Assembly: GCA_007844125.1 (NCBI GenBank)
Contig: CM017564.1
Location: forward strand, 25,778,494 to 25,842,493
Length of the DNA stretch: 64,000 bases
Reading direction: 5' to 3'
Origin: Sinonovacula constricta
Lineage: Eukaryota > Mollusca > Bivalvia > Cardiida > Solecurtidae
Below, in pieces: positions 34,401-49,400 of the stretch. The translations under genes and the position numbers were made by a program. A model generated the notes under the pieces. That model was not told the DNA's origin. It was given only the letters and a program-made list of their open reading frames with translations, and did no database searches. Position 1 is the stretch's first letter; the number at the start of each line of letters is the position of its first letter.

Positions 34401-37400
34401 TCTTGGAGTCATTTTTGACAGGAAACTGACTTTTCTTCCACATATCAATTACATCAAGAAGAAATGTCTCAAGGCTCTTAACTTGCTTAAATATTTATCC
34501 CATACAGACTGGGGAGCCGATAGGAAATCATTGTTACTTCTGTACCGTTCCCTAATTCGGTCTAAATTAGATTACGGAAGCATAGTCTATGGTTCTGCCA
34601 GGAGGTCCTATCTCCAGATGCTGGACGTCGTTCACAACCAGGGACTTCGTCTAGCTCTAGGAGCGTTCAGGACCTCACCAGTGCAGAGCCTTTACGTTGA
34701 AGCCAATGAACCATCTTTATTCTTGCGTCGCGAGAAACTTTCTTTGCAGTATATAACTAAACTGGGGTCTAACCCCAATAACCCAACGTTTAATTGTGTT
34801 TTCAACCCTAAACATGAGGAGCTTTATGATCGATCACCTAAAGCCCTCAGACCTCTTGGTTTAAGGCTTAAAGATAGCATAAACACATCAGGTATTAAAC
34901 TCGAAAACATTTCTGAAAACCCCACAATTGAACATCCACCATGGCAACTCCGTTCTCCTGATGTGAATTTAGAACTCTGTAAAAATAAAAAGTCGAACAC
35001 AGATCCTTTGATTTTACGATCTGAATTTCTCGAACTCCTTGATAAGTACTCTGATCACCTTCACATATATACTGATGGTTCAAAGACGGACACTCATGTT
35101 GGCTGTGCTTCCGTAAGTAATAGCCACTGCATTAAACAAAGACTTCCTAACAACTCGTCTATCTTCACCGCTGAAATCCGGGCTATAAATCTAAGCCTCG
35201 ATTTCATTTCAGAACATTCCGGTGAAAAATATGTTATATTTTCAGACTCATTATCTGTATTGCAAAGCATAAATTCACTGAATTATTCAAATCCACATGT
35301 TCGCACTGTTCTTGTCAAACTTCAAAGTTTATACGACACTAACGAAATTTCCTTCTGTTGGCTTCCTAATCATGTAGGCATCCGAGGAAACGAAGATGCT
35401 GACAGGGGTGCAAAATCTGCCTCAGCCCTCACTGAGACAGATCTTTGCATCCCACACACTGATTTTAAACCACTTATTTACCGACATATTTTAACCAAGT
35501 GGCAAACAAGTTGGGTATTGTTTGTAACAAATTACACGTAATTAAACCTAACGTCGGTGCCAATGTCTCTGCTTGCAGAGAAAGTCGACGAGAAGACGTA
35601 GCTCTTACCCGCTGTCGCATTGGACATACTAGATTGACTCATTCATATCTCTTGAAAAGAGAAGTTCAACCTGTATGTGTTCCTTGCCAGGAACCACTGA
35701 CAGTCAACCATATTTTATTACAGTGTATCGACACAGACCACATACGGTCGAAATATTTTAATGTCCATAACATGTACGAACTATTTAGGACAGTGTCGGA
35801 TTCTAAACTGGTTTGCTTCTTGAACGACATTGGTATTCTTAGTAAGTTATAAATTTTTAAACTGTTTATTAACCAATCGTCATACTTTTTAAACCGTTTT
35901 ATGTGTTGACCTGTTCTCAATTGTTATTTATTTTTTTACCTGATAGTTTTTATATTTTTCTATATTTTACATGCGTAGTTTGGTTTTTAACCTGATTGCG
36001 CTTTATTCACACTTAACTTTGTATTCGGCGCCGTATGACCTATTAAGTGTCGGTGTGCCGTTAAATCCAAATAAATAAATAAATAAATAAATCTCAGAAA
36101 AAAAAAAATCTGATAGAGCTCCTGTTGTTGGCCAATGTTACTTGAGACAGTGTCCAGAGTTATGAGAAAGCTGAATTTCGGAGGCACAAAGGATTAAAAC
36201 TGCATGACCTACTTGCGGTCAGTCTTCATGCCTGGGAAAAAGTAGTGCGAGTACAGAAAAAAATATGTATGTTAAATGGGACTAGACACGACAGTTGTGT
36301 CCGGCCAAGCTTCAAATGTTTCTATTAATTTCTAATCTGTTCAAATTTGATAATTGAGTGATGATGTAGTGTAATGTAGATAGACATCAAATGCAGATTT
36401 ATGAAGGAAAAATGTTGCCCAGGAATATCTCTCAGTGCATAGAGGAAAGATGCCAATGTGCAACCAGGATTAAGATTCAGATCACAGGAGTGTGGTGCTG
36501 ACGAAATAAATAACTTGGAGAGAACTTTGAACTCAGTACATTATTTGCATACCTTTAGTCATTTTAATCTTATACGGCCAAAACTGTGTTTTTTTAATTA
36601 TTTTATGTAGAGGAATAGAAAAAAAATTATGTTATCTTTCCTCTCTTTTACACAAAGAAAAATTCTGTGCTGAGATTTTTTTAACTGGAATGAAAAACTT
36701 CACCTTATGTTAAATTAAAAAAACAGTTCACTGCTGCTGATCACAGAAACTTAAGTAAGCAACAAGATTTATGTGCAGAATTATTTGAATTTTACGTAAG
36801 TATGTTTTTACTTATATATGTTTTTGTGCAGGTTGGCAATGAGTTCATCCGTGGGGTGTCAGGTGGCGAGCGCAAACGTTGCAACATTGGTATGGAGTTG
36901 ATTATCTCCCCGCCAGTGCTCTTCCTAGACGAGCCTACAACTGGACTGGATGCTAACACTGCCAACACTGTCATGCTCCTCCTCAAGAAGTGAGTTATCA
37001 CCCCTAGAAGTTCTCCTGCAGACGTGTTCATTTAACCAATATGTAACCCAAAAATAGAAATCAATGGCGTTAGGCTCATTTGTAATTGTGGTGATTCGAG
37101 TGTTACGTAATATTTATTTATTTAATTCGATTATAACTTAATGGTCTCTTTTCTCAAGGAAGTGTAAGTCCCTTCTTGTGGATCTCTACGAAAAGTTTAT
37201 TCTTCTGGTTAATATACCATACATTATACACTGGTATTAGCATACATCAGTCATACAATGTAGAATAATCTTACCAACCATAGGTCACACAACTGTCTTC
37301 ATGAACTTACATTATATTTTAGCACATTTTATGTTTTAATTGACTATAATTTGTATCTAAGCTGCAGGTTATCAAGTGTGGCCGCACCATCATGTTCATG

Positions 37401-40400
37401 ACCACTTTCAATCTAAATGTTATCACTACATGGCCATACTATCATTTTCATGATTTCTTTCTACCTAAAGGTAATCGATGCTTGGCCGCACCATCGTATT
37501 CATAATCTCTTTCTACCTTAAGGTTATCAAAGCGTGACCACATCATCATGTTCATAATCTCTTTCTACCTTAAGGTTATCGATGCGTGGCCGCACCATTG
37601 TGTTCTCCATCCACCAGCCCAGGTACAGCATATACAGACTGTTTGACCACCTGGTTCTGCTCTCCCTTGGGGAGGTTGCCTACCATGGACCTGCACAGGA
37701 ATCCCTCAAGTTCTTTGAATCTATTGGTGAGTTCTCTGTTCTGTAAATGCCATGTCCAGAATGTTCCATACATTTGAACTCACCCTGACATTATGCCATG
37801 GTCAGCTGACATCTTACCTCCCTAAGATGATATGACCAACACTATCTAAGCACTATATCAATCTATCCTTAAGATTCCCTTATATATTAAGATACAATAC
37901 TGGAAAAAAAATTCAGATTGGTTTGGTATATCTCTGGAACAAACACAAGACATTTCAAACCAGTTGCTGTCATTTTTCCTACTGCATCACCAAGGTTCTG
38001 TTGGTCAGTTAGTAAATAATGGTAAGACAGAAAGGGGGCGCCCGAGGCCTAGTGGTAGAGTCGCTGATTTGTAACTCCTCTGACTGCTTAGCTTCTTTCC
38101 GCATGGGTTCGAGTCACGTTCTGGGCAAAGGACTTAATGTGGGAAGATCTTCCAGCCGACTTGCATTGCTCTGGTGGTTCTACTCAGATGCTTGTCTGAT
38201 GTCCTCCTCCACCATAAAGTTGGATATTGCTATAATGGTCATAATTGGTCGCTGCATGTATTTTAAAAACAAACAAAACAACAAAACAGAAAGTTAGTGT
38301 GCTGTTAATGGTTTAAACTTATGGTGCATGTGATAATATGATACCAGACTATAGATAGTTTCCATGTGATGTTATCGACATTGATAAGACAGTTTAAGAC
38401 AGCCATCTTTGTGGGCAGAAGTTGATGCAGGCCGAAATCGGGGAATATGTGCTGTATTAAACTCACCACTGTCTTTTTATTTTTCAGTCCATTTTACTGA
38501 ATTTTATATAAAATTTTACAGCTTTTGTAAAGTATTTAAAATATCAAAACTATATTTTGATAGTTTAAAAGGTTAAAGAAATACAACCGAAAATGATAGA
38601 CTGTTCATTTTGTTTTGAGTATAAGCCAATAGTTTTATTTATTTCTATGTATTAATTTTGTGTGCATTTATCAATTGTAAAAATATTGTATTCTAATAAT
38701 ATGAATTTCAAGAGCTTTCCTTTGGTGTATAGCTTTTAATTTTCGGACCACAAATGAAGAAATTACAAGAAAATAAAATTTACCCTTCTATACAATTCAT
38801 ATGAAAATCCCTTGAAGTTACCATCAAAGATGGCTGCCAAGATAAGGGATTTTCACTGATGTGTAAACTACCTATACTTGTTTACAAGGTATTTAATAAA
38901 CAATGCTCTGTTCTTGATGTTCTAGGCTATCCATGTGAGGAACACAACAACCCGCCAGACTTTTTCCTTGATGTCATCAATGGAGACCCTAACGCAGTCT
39001 CCAGTGACGTTCAGGAGATAATCACCGCTACAGGTCAGCCATTTGTAGTTCTTGTAGGCAAAGTTGTTAGACTTGTGGTGCGCCGGTGGTTCTACCCAGA
39101 CATTTGTCTGGGGTTTTTCCTTCACCTAAAAGCTGGACTTTGCTATAATGATCATAAATGGATGCTGAAATTTATTTCAAAAACAAACAAACAAACTAAG
39201 CTGTCACCCCTAAAATTAGGGTGGTTACTAGATTTGTCTCTTAATGGTACATCTCTTATATACTAGATTACATATAAAATACTGTAAATGTGCCATTATA
39301 AGTTCATTGTTCCCATGACGTATATATCATAGCATTTAAAAGCTGCCAGTTTCTACTTGCATTGTTAAAAAACAACATGTAGTGCAATTTACATAATGTA
39401 GTGACAGGTTGTCTTGTTTTACATATATTGCAAACAACAATACATAATAGTTGAGGCAAAATCAGTTGTTTTTAGTGTTTACATAATTAATGTAGTTATA
39501 TTTTTGTTAATAATCTTTTCTTTTATTTCAGACATGGAGAAGGAATTTGACCAAGGAAGTAAGTACATGCTCTTTATGTATTTAACAGTTTAAGAAGAAA
39601 CATTGGTAACAGTGTTTTGCCATATGTTGACAGCTGTCATGTTGATAATGAATTTAGTTTACTGCTTTGGTTACAAATTCACCTTTTCACTACCTTAGAT
39701 AGCTTTCACTTTGAATTCTGATAAAAAATGTTTTTTCATCTGAAAATTGAATGCTTTTGAAGTTATATATGGCTTAGGATTGGACCTTTTTCTGTCGCCA
39801 AATACTGTGTGTTAACCTTTATGATCTTGTAGTGCCGATGTTTAAATGATCAAAATGTGTAAAATGTGACATTTCTTCTTCTCACAAACCAAAAAAAAAT
39901 ATATATGTATATAACTAAAACCTTACTCCATAGTCAATCTTAGCCGATAATTTCATCTGGCATTTCTGTTAAACATGCCAAATCGGTGTTAAAGTCTAGA
40001 TTTGTGCTGTTCCATCCTAAGAAATTATGATCTTTTTTCTTTCCCAATAAGACATAGCTGGCCTTCCTCTCTTTTGAATCGGGCACCCTTCATCTGCCAT
40101 TGTTATTTACGAACTATGGGGCAGGGACAAAATTAATTGCAGGTCATGGGATAATACGAATGCTTACATATCTGATCGGAACATTTTCGGAAATCGAAGT
40201 AATTTTAAATCTTTTATGACTCCCTAGTGCTTAAAGTTTTTTAATATTTTTATTGACTCATTTGAAATAATGTTAACAACTCTATTGGTGAGTTCTCTGT
40301 TTGAAATAATGTTAACAACTTTGGACAAACAGCCATTATGCATGTCATATAATGTATCTGAAACATTATTTTCACCAAATTCGATGATGATATTCCAAAC

Positions 40401-43400
40401 CATAACCATACCATATATAACTTAAATATTTATACATATTAGTTTTGTTTATATTGCAAAAATCACAGTTTAAATCGAAATATGTATAGGTGGTCAATTT
40501 TTTTTTTTATTATTATCACTTTATTCATTCTGTGGTAGACAAACCCATTAACTAAGTCAAGATTACATTAAAATTAAATTAAAGATTAAAATTGCTTTTG
40601 TGACTTCTGTCAACTTGTCAAAATCTGTTGCCAATAATTTAAAAAGTTTATTCTATGCACATTTGCTGTGTCTGAGTGATGTGTGAAATACACAGCTACT
40701 TTCCTAATGTGTGTATAATATAGGTAGATTCTATCAATAGGCGGACTTTACTAACCGACTACTAAAGCATCAATTATGTTCCTGTAGTTTACTAAACTGT
40801 GTGATTATATATGATTTTAATTAATTCATTAAGTTATAAGTTGCTAACTATCTCTTTCTGCTGATTCTTAAAAGCTAAAATATAATTAAAGATATAAAAA
40901 GAAAATTATTTTTATTCACTGAATTTTTTTTTTTTGAAAAATTCCATATGATTAATTATGACTGTTACATTATATTGACATTTTGAGAAGAAAGTTTCAG
41001 AATGTAAAATTTTACAATATAACACTTTTAGTTTATAAAAAAATTGTTGACTCAGTTTTGAGCATGTTTCTTCAGATGATACACAATTTTGGAATAATTA
41101 GCTTTGAAAGCTGTCTGTTATTTATAAATTATAAATCTGTGTATTGGGCGAAATGTATATTTTATTTTTAAAGGTAGTATCAAACAGTTTTCCTTTATCA
41201 GACACAAGTAACAATATCTTACCCTTGTTTGTGGGGAATTGGGGCGTAATTTCTGCAAAATTTCAAGATTTAAGTCTAAGAATACCTGATTTTGAACACT
41301 ACCTCCACTGTAAGACAGTACATATAGTGAAATAAAATCAGGCTTATTGTTAATTCTTTTTAAATCTACATATAATCATGATGGGGATCTCTGCTATAAA
41401 TAGATATCGATATCAGACCAGATAACCCAGGTGATGAGATAAAGAAGATCTGACATGAGTTGTCATTTAATACATTTATTTAACGAGTTCAGGAAAGTGG
41501 ACAGCGAGCCTGTGGCAAGCTTACTATTTTTTCTGGATGAGTTTGATAAATGTGTGCATTATATGACAACGAGTATCAGATTGTTTTTAATCACTTTTTT
41601 TAAGTTGCCAATATATGGTTTTAAAAACAATACCTTAGTGAAATAGTGGTATGAGACGCTTGACATCATTTTGCTTCGATTTCATCGATCAACAAACTTA
41701 TTACACTAGTGTTATATTAGAAAATAGGTAATTTGTGCATTGAATGGAGAACAAGAGGATTTATGGGATAAAATGTAAATGGTCACATGGTTTACTTAGT
41801 TTAAAAGAAAAAATAGCATAATAACTTAATTGAAATGAGAAGTGAATATTAATAATCATCATTTCACAAGAACTTTTCAGGTGACAATAATTTATTTGGT
41901 TGTTTGAGAGACAAATAGTTAGCAACGACTGTCCTATACCACCCTTAAGAATAAACTCCAGTACTAAATTTAACTAGTATCATACTAATATGGCTTCCTA
42001 CAGGTACATAGTGCATCTTTTTTTAACCTTTGTAAAATGGTGATAAGATTTGAAAACCCCTTTTATCATTTAAGTTCTTTACATGCCTGCATCCTGGCGT
42101 CTGTCTCGTTTACGCCTTGTCCTTGTTATTTCTGTCACTTGTAAGAATGTACGTCCAAAATCTTAAGGACTCATCTCTTGCTGCATCACTGATTAGACTT
42201 AAAACCAACTCTGTGTTTCTGGTATGTAGTTATACGTCAACATCTCACATCTGGAATTTGCCGTTTCACATTTTTTTAATACATTTCATTCCCTTGATAT
42301 CCCTTTCTTATCAAGTTAATTCTCACCTTTTCTAGTTAGGATTTGTATACCTTCATATTTATCCAGTCTTTTCAAGTTTCTATAAAAGCCTATTGTCTGT
42401 TTCAGATAGCAGTAAGTGATAAGTATAGTCATACTCTTTACAGATTTATAACGTTAAGTTTGAGATTTTTATCTTCAGGATTCTAACACAAATTATAAAC
42501 ATAGAAAACCCAAACAATTATATATTGTTTGTTGAAAGTAATCAACTGGATGATGAGTAATGCACAATAATAAGTAAAGTTTAAGTGTTTTTTTTTCAGA
42601 AATAAGTATTATTTGGTAAGGCTAAAGATAATACATTCACATGTAATATTATGAAAATAATTATTTATAACAGCTTATATTGAGATAACAATTTTACTGT
42701 TCATTCAGTGTCCAAATTTAAGGACAGGTGACGTAAATTACATCTTTTCTTTGGCTATCAATTTCCTAAATTATAATTGTCAACTCAGGTTTAAAAAGAA
42801 CTGAAACCAGTTATTACTATCTACAAGGAAAAATAGTTGTTACATGTTGTACTAGTATTTGCATGTGTTTTGATGTCATTTAATTAATCTACAAAGAAAA
42901 ATAGTTGTTATATGTTGTACTAGTATTTGCATGTGTTTTGATGTCATTTAATTCTCCATGATTCAAAGAAAGAAATGTGGAACTACTGTCAAGTACATGT
43001 TGTCGGCCTTAGCAGGGTTTTGTCTTAGTTTACATTTTTTTTTTTTCTTAAAAATCATTGGAAATATTCACTTCCAACTTGGATTACATGTCCACTTTCA
43101 AAAGCTGAATCAATTTCAAAAGGTCAGGAAACAATAAAAATCATTTTGACAGTAATGCCACGTTTTTTATTCTTGAGTTTTCTTTTTTTTTTCATCTTAG
43201 GTAACCACCATTGCTGAATCATTTATCAGCTGAGATTTTGTTCACATTCAAATTTTGACAATCTTTACTCCTGTAATATCTCTTTAACATCTCAATGTAA
43301 TATAGCAATACCTTTACAAAGACTTTAAAGTTGGTAGTATTGGCTTCCCTCCTAACACTCGGGGCTAAGGGGACAGCATTACACCTGACTCGTCGGTGTC

Positions 43401-46400
43401 TGTATAATGGACCGGCCGGTTCAGTCCCTGGGCACCTCATAAGTGCCCCTGTGCTATAATGATAGAAATGCCGCTGCACAGTATCGGCAAAAATGCCGGC
43501 TAATCCCAATCCCATCCCAACCTTGCCAGATTATTGGAGTACAACAAAGGAGAAGTTGAACAGCATGTGTCAGTAAGAAGTTTTCTTTGAGGAATAGTTT
43601 GAGCTTAAGCAAAATCTCAACTGAGAAATAATTCTGCAAGCAGTGCCATCTGTCCAGATGTTTTACAATCAGTTTATGATGACCTCTGTTCAGGGGTTAA
43701 TTTATGCACTCTCTAAGAGTCATTCATTCAGCTGTGCATATATTGCTTGCACTGGTTACTGCTGGGAACCTGTCTGGTCAAATACCTGCTCTTATATCAT
43801 AAAGAAAGCCTTTAGGGCCATTTCAAAGAAAACCCAAATATTACACATATATTAAAAATCTGCATAATTTATTTAAAAGATGTTTGATGTCTAATCTCTG
43901 TCTGTAAGGTCTAGAATAAGACACAGTAACCAGCCAGCAATTATGGCACACAATATAATTGATCTGTTATAGAAGACTACTTGTGTAGCTTTACTAGATC
44001 AATACTGAGCAAAAAATTATTTCTGATCACTATTTGTTAGGGAAATAAACTGATCAAATAAATTAGTTTCATTTGCCTCCATTTTTAGTCACACTTTTTT
44101 CTTCTTCAATTAACTGTCTAGACCTGTCACATTATCAGTTGTCCCTTACAAAATCTACATAAGGCACTGTCTGATATTGTCATGACAATGTTCTATTTAA
44201 GTTGTACTTTCTATCATACATTTTTTTTTTAAATTATATGTGTATGTTATTATTTACTAGTTGTGAAGCAGATTTCAGTGGAGGGTATTTATCATTTGGT
44301 TGTCTCCCCTTTTTACCGTTGTTACCCAGTCCTGGAAACCATTACCTTGGCAACAGAATTATTATTGTTTTTGTAAACTGACATTTCTAAGGCCAGACAT
44401 TAATGGCTGACACAGCCTGATATACCTGCAACAGCTTTTCACATGTACTTAGACCTTCCATGGCATTAAAAAAAAATGAACATGATTTATGTCTTTTGTG
44501 TGTTCCTTTTTCCTTTTGATATAGAAAAACACAATATCTTTTATATAAAAGGTAAATAAACAATAGTTACTGTTGTCATTGTTAACTCAGCCTGTTAGAA
44601 TACATGTATAATTCTTCCATGGTTACATGATATTGGAGTTTACCAACTGCATAAAAATCCATGCCACCATTTTTCCTCCCCCATGATTCCATAACATAAG
44701 GTCAAACTTAAATTCATGATGATTATGATTAACAGTATTGGTTAAGTAAAATGTTTATATAATCCCATGTTCATATTTACAGTACATTACAGTACATGTT
44801 CCTAAATTGCTTTGAAATTGTATTTGATAAGTTAGCTTTTGTCTTTGTACTGATGTATAAATAAAAAAGAAATCATTTTCATATTAAACCATTTTTCGTT
44901 TTTTTTACTGGTAGAGACAAATATTTTATAGCAATAAGATTTATGTTTTGTTTTATAAAAATCTGTTCCAAAAGTTCAAGCTAAAAGTCAATGCCATAAG
45001 TATTTTTTATATCCATCAGTTAACTACTTGTGGAATTTTAAGTATGTCTTTTTCAAGTTATGTAATTTAAATTTTAAAGATTATTTAATACCAATATATA
45101 CATATTCTTATGTGTTATTCAAAAAGATGTGTTCTTGTTTTAGAAAGTCTTGCTGTCCATGAGAAAATTGTCACATCCTTTCAAAAGTCACAATGGCATC
45201 AAAGGTAAATATTGACCAATGGTTTGTATAATCTTAGTTATTTACTTAAGCTAAAAGAAAATTCTTAAATTTTGAAATGTACTTTGAAATTCTTTGATTT
45301 TGTTAAATGATTACATTAATGTAATTTAAGAAATGGTTGAATATATATATATATATATATATAATTCTAGATTGAAATGAAATAATTCTAGATTTAAGGA
45401 AGTAATTCTACATTTAAGGAAATAATTCTACATTTAGGGAAATAATTATAGATTTAAGAAATAATTCTAGATTAAGGAAATAATTCTAGATAAAGAAAAT
45501 AACCCTAGATTTAAGGAAATACTTCTAGGGAGCTCCTAAGGATAAGCTGTAAGAATCACAGACTTTTCAATCCTTCACCTGTGGGGTTGAGTCTCAGTTG
45601 ATGACCTTGTTTAAAGGGCGTTTCTTCCAAGTTGCTTATGTGAGTCTTCCTTCACTTTCTACAGCTAGACATCACTGTAATGACCATAATTGTGTAGCTA
45701 TGATGTCTACAATGGTACAACAAACTCATATCAAGCACTGTATTTTTAGGCTGACCGGTGAACTGAACCCAATTATAAACCAGCACGAGGATAAAGTCCG
45801 CAGCAACACCCTTACGAAGCTTCCTCCCATTGAATATGCAACAAGCTTCATAGTTCAAGTAAGCTTACGTTTCTATGTGTTTTATAAATAATTTTCTGAA
45901 ATATTTTTGTTTTTTCTTTAAGAGAAAACATTGAGAGTATACAAAATCTATACTTTAATTAACACTTTCCCTGCTTAGCCATTTTCCATGCCCCATGCTG
46001 ATTAATTTTCTTTAAATTTTCTAAGAAAATGCTATATGCCACTCAATCGCTTACAATTTTGGATATGTAAAACTATATATATCATTCGAAAGGTATTTGA
46101 ATATGGATTCTGAATAATATATAAGTTTAATAATTATCATGTGATATAAAAATCTTATGGACTTTCAGAAATAGAAAAAAAGTTGAAAAAATCCACAATT
46201 TATACTTTTTTCAGTCCTACACCTTCAAAAATATGAATATTTCTAAGAAAAAAAACAGTGCAAGTTACTGTCAAAGGAAGTAACTCTGGTAATAATTTTA
46301 TAGGAAATTAGCGATGCTGTAAACACTCTAATATAGTAGTAAACAGGACATATGGTGTACGTATAAGAGCATTGCTAGTGGTTAGAAAAAGATGCACGCT

Positions 46401-49400
46401 TTATGTCGGGCAGCGGCGAAAGGCTAAAATATTGTAAGCTCTTTGGCCAGAAAACAAACAACTTAAAGTTCAAAATTTAACTTAACATGAATTTTATTGT
46501 ATCCTATTCTTGGTATCTTATTCATTTATTGCCTTTGTTTTAATGAAATATATAATATTAAACAGAAAGTTCCAAATAAGACCATGTCTTGCAAATATAA
46601 ATGTCCTAAGCAAAGGGAGATCATGCCTCAGGTAAGTTTGGTGTAAGTTGCTGGTGTCAGTTATACAGGAAGTCTTCAGTATTTACTGAGTGGTCAACAT
46701 GAACAGAAGATCGGCTAAATTGTTTTAAACATATTTTTTGGCCTAAAGGATTTATAATGGATACACTTGTTAACATCTTCATGGGTATTTTTGCTTCCAG
46801 TTTCTCTACTGCAGTCAGAGGACACTCAGGAATCTTGCACGTAACCCCCAGGTGTCGGTTCTTCAGGTAAGTATCAATATTTCATAACGGTTTCATGATA
46901 TTGTTTGAAATTCATTTATATCTTTGCCACGTCAATCATCATTGTCATAAAAAAACATCTTACTCGTCTCCTTCTTTAACCCTTTAATTCATAGTTCATC
47001 CATAATTTTGAAAATTCACCTGACTCTGTTGTTTTTCTTTAAAAGAGATAAAGGACATTAATAAATGTATGTTCAACTTGTAATAATAGATTTAAGGCTG
47101 AACCAGTCTGCACATAGATTTTTAGTCATGCAGATTCTGCAAATGATTGTGAATAGTTTGTAAAAGCGTAATTGGCATATACATGCAGTTATGGGTTAAT
47201 GGTTTAAATATGTTCCAATGTAGTGTTGCGTATCAAGTTTAAATTTTATTTTGTTGTTTCCGTTGAATTATAAAATGGCCTATTTAAGGATTATGTTATT
47301 AATTGTGGTGATTATCCTATGTCAGGTGTTCACGATGGTGCTGTTTGGTGCTGTGGTTGGAGCTATATACTGGCAGATAGATGACTCCTGCAAGTCAGGT
47401 CTACAGAACAGGTGGGCAGTTTAGGATGTCTTGTAAAACACTTTGAAACAAATATAATCCACCTGGCATACAATGGCAACTTTAAAGATATGGAGTGTGT
47501 GACAATAGAAGTAATTTTGCATTATTTCAAAAAGATATATCAACAACTTTATATGTTAATAGCAAGATATTTTTGTTATTTTATCATGTTTTATAATGTT
47601 CTGACATTAACCAATTTAGAAACCTCTGTTTATGTATACTTTGGAAGTCAATTATTCTACAGTACTTTGGCTAAGAAAAAATCAATGTGCATGTTAATTC
47701 TACAATTTTTTGCAAGCTAACACTGTTGACCTATGACTATAAGAATATTTGTGTGATTAGTATTTTCAGCCATAATAACTTTCATCAAACAATCTAATTG
47801 TTCTGAAGCAATTCAAAACAGGAATTATATTGAACAGAAGACTGGCCATAACAATAGCAACTGACCCCTCCTTTGGCCCAGCTTTAATCCAAAATAAATG
47901 GCTAAGTACCAGTTGAATCCTGCTAAAAGCATACCATAGATTATGTTATAATATGTCATAAGCAGCATATAAACATTGTGTCTGTAGGACTGTATAAAAA
48001 CTACATTATGCATAACATATATACCAAGACACAGTGGTACAGTTTGGTGTAGCAGTAGACTGCTACTCAAGAGGTCCAGGGACATTTTTTTATTTGATCG
48101 ATAACATGATTTTCTTCGATTTTCTCTGGCAAGCATTATTTTCACCCCCCTCTTATGCTGACATAAGTTTTTCTAGAAGATATTAATTTCACACACAATT
48201 TTAATGTTCCTTAAATAAAAGGTTGAATGTCTGCCAGCGTTAGTTTGGCTTTTAATAATTTATTGTACTGTATTTGTCAGTTCATATATTAACCAATCAA
48301 TTTCATTTTTTCAGAACTGGTGCTTTCTTCTTCATCATCATGAACATGGTGTTTGGGAACTTGTCTGCTGTTGAACTCTTCATCAAAAACAGAGCAATTT
48401 TCCTGTAAGTGGCGTCAAACATTTCCATCAAGATGCAATGGTGTAGATATCACTGTGTAGAATAGTGCTTTAATACGTGTACTGAGTGAATAACACATTT
48501 ACTGACCAAAGCCCAATGGTACTTTGTTTTCCAAATTGTTAAAATAGCTACAGTACTGCCTATTGATCTGAGGCATTTTTTTTCTTTCTCCTATTTTTAG
48601 TAATTTGAGATAAAAATTGCCCCCATGCTATTAAGAACAATCACTTGTTAATTCTTGTAAGATTTACTACTCACTCTGCCAGCCTTGCCCCTGCATGAAT
48701 ACCTGACCATATCTGACATATTACCTCCTTATTTGAACACTAATGATGGATTCATCTATTCTTCTTTCTTTCTGTTTTTAAAACTTTATTTATTTTATTT
48801 AATTGTTTCATCTATTTGTCCTTTTAAGCTTCAGCCTATCATTATGCACTACAGAACGCAAAGAAATGTCATCATCTTCTACCATATTCCATATATGGTT
48901 AATTTAAATTCAAAGGAGTGTTAAAAAGTTAATGTCAATTAATGATTCTATTGATGTCAGAATAAATTAATTAGCAATGTCAATGAGAAGGAATATGTCT
49001 AGGTCAAACAGGGTATTGCTATAGCTATCACAGTTCAACTACAAAGTTTGATACTTGATGATATTTCAGACATGAGAACGTGAGCGGGTTCTATCGTATA
49101 TCCTCCTACTTTTTCTCGACGGTGATCTGTGATGTCATACCGATGAGATTTCTGCCAGTCCTGGTCTTCTCAGCAGTCACTTATTACATGATAGGTAAAC
49201 TTCATAGCTTGCTGTATGCATTTATGTGCACTTGCTAAACACAATCGTAGAACACCCACTACTGATCCATTCCGTTACTCTCCATTCATCACCCGTGGGA
49301 TATTTAGTTTACTTTTGACCGTTCTGGTAATGATGAAGCTCGTTCATTGTTTCCTTCCAAAATGACATCATCAATGCAAAGAGAATTCAAGTTTCCAGAT

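Larger units (their letters stand above)
32943..36092 (+). mobile_element. 5'-truncated I-superfamily non-LTR retrotransposon (LINE)
   Basis: It starts abruptly inside the end of the endonuclease region (in-frame [14 protein letters not shown] upstream and downstream of the ATG at 32983). It continues through reverse transcriptase and RNase H and ends in a (AAAT)n tail at 36069-36092. The 3' end (about 35925-36092) is repeated as a separate truncated copy at 52161-52313. It is inserted in sense orientation in ABCG2 intron 4. Its proteins are broken (see the next two entries), so it is a dead copy. Clade assignment (Nimb/I-like) rests on the RNase H domain and the C-terminal CCHC-like motif. 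Confidence 0.9.
39559..45143 (+). other. ABCG2 intron 8 (5.6 kb)
   Basis: The longest intron. It holds a family E MITE-like element, a SINE family A copy, a 68-bp tandem duplication and a short copied exon-intron junction (separate entries). No additional exon is supported. Confidence 0.6.
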
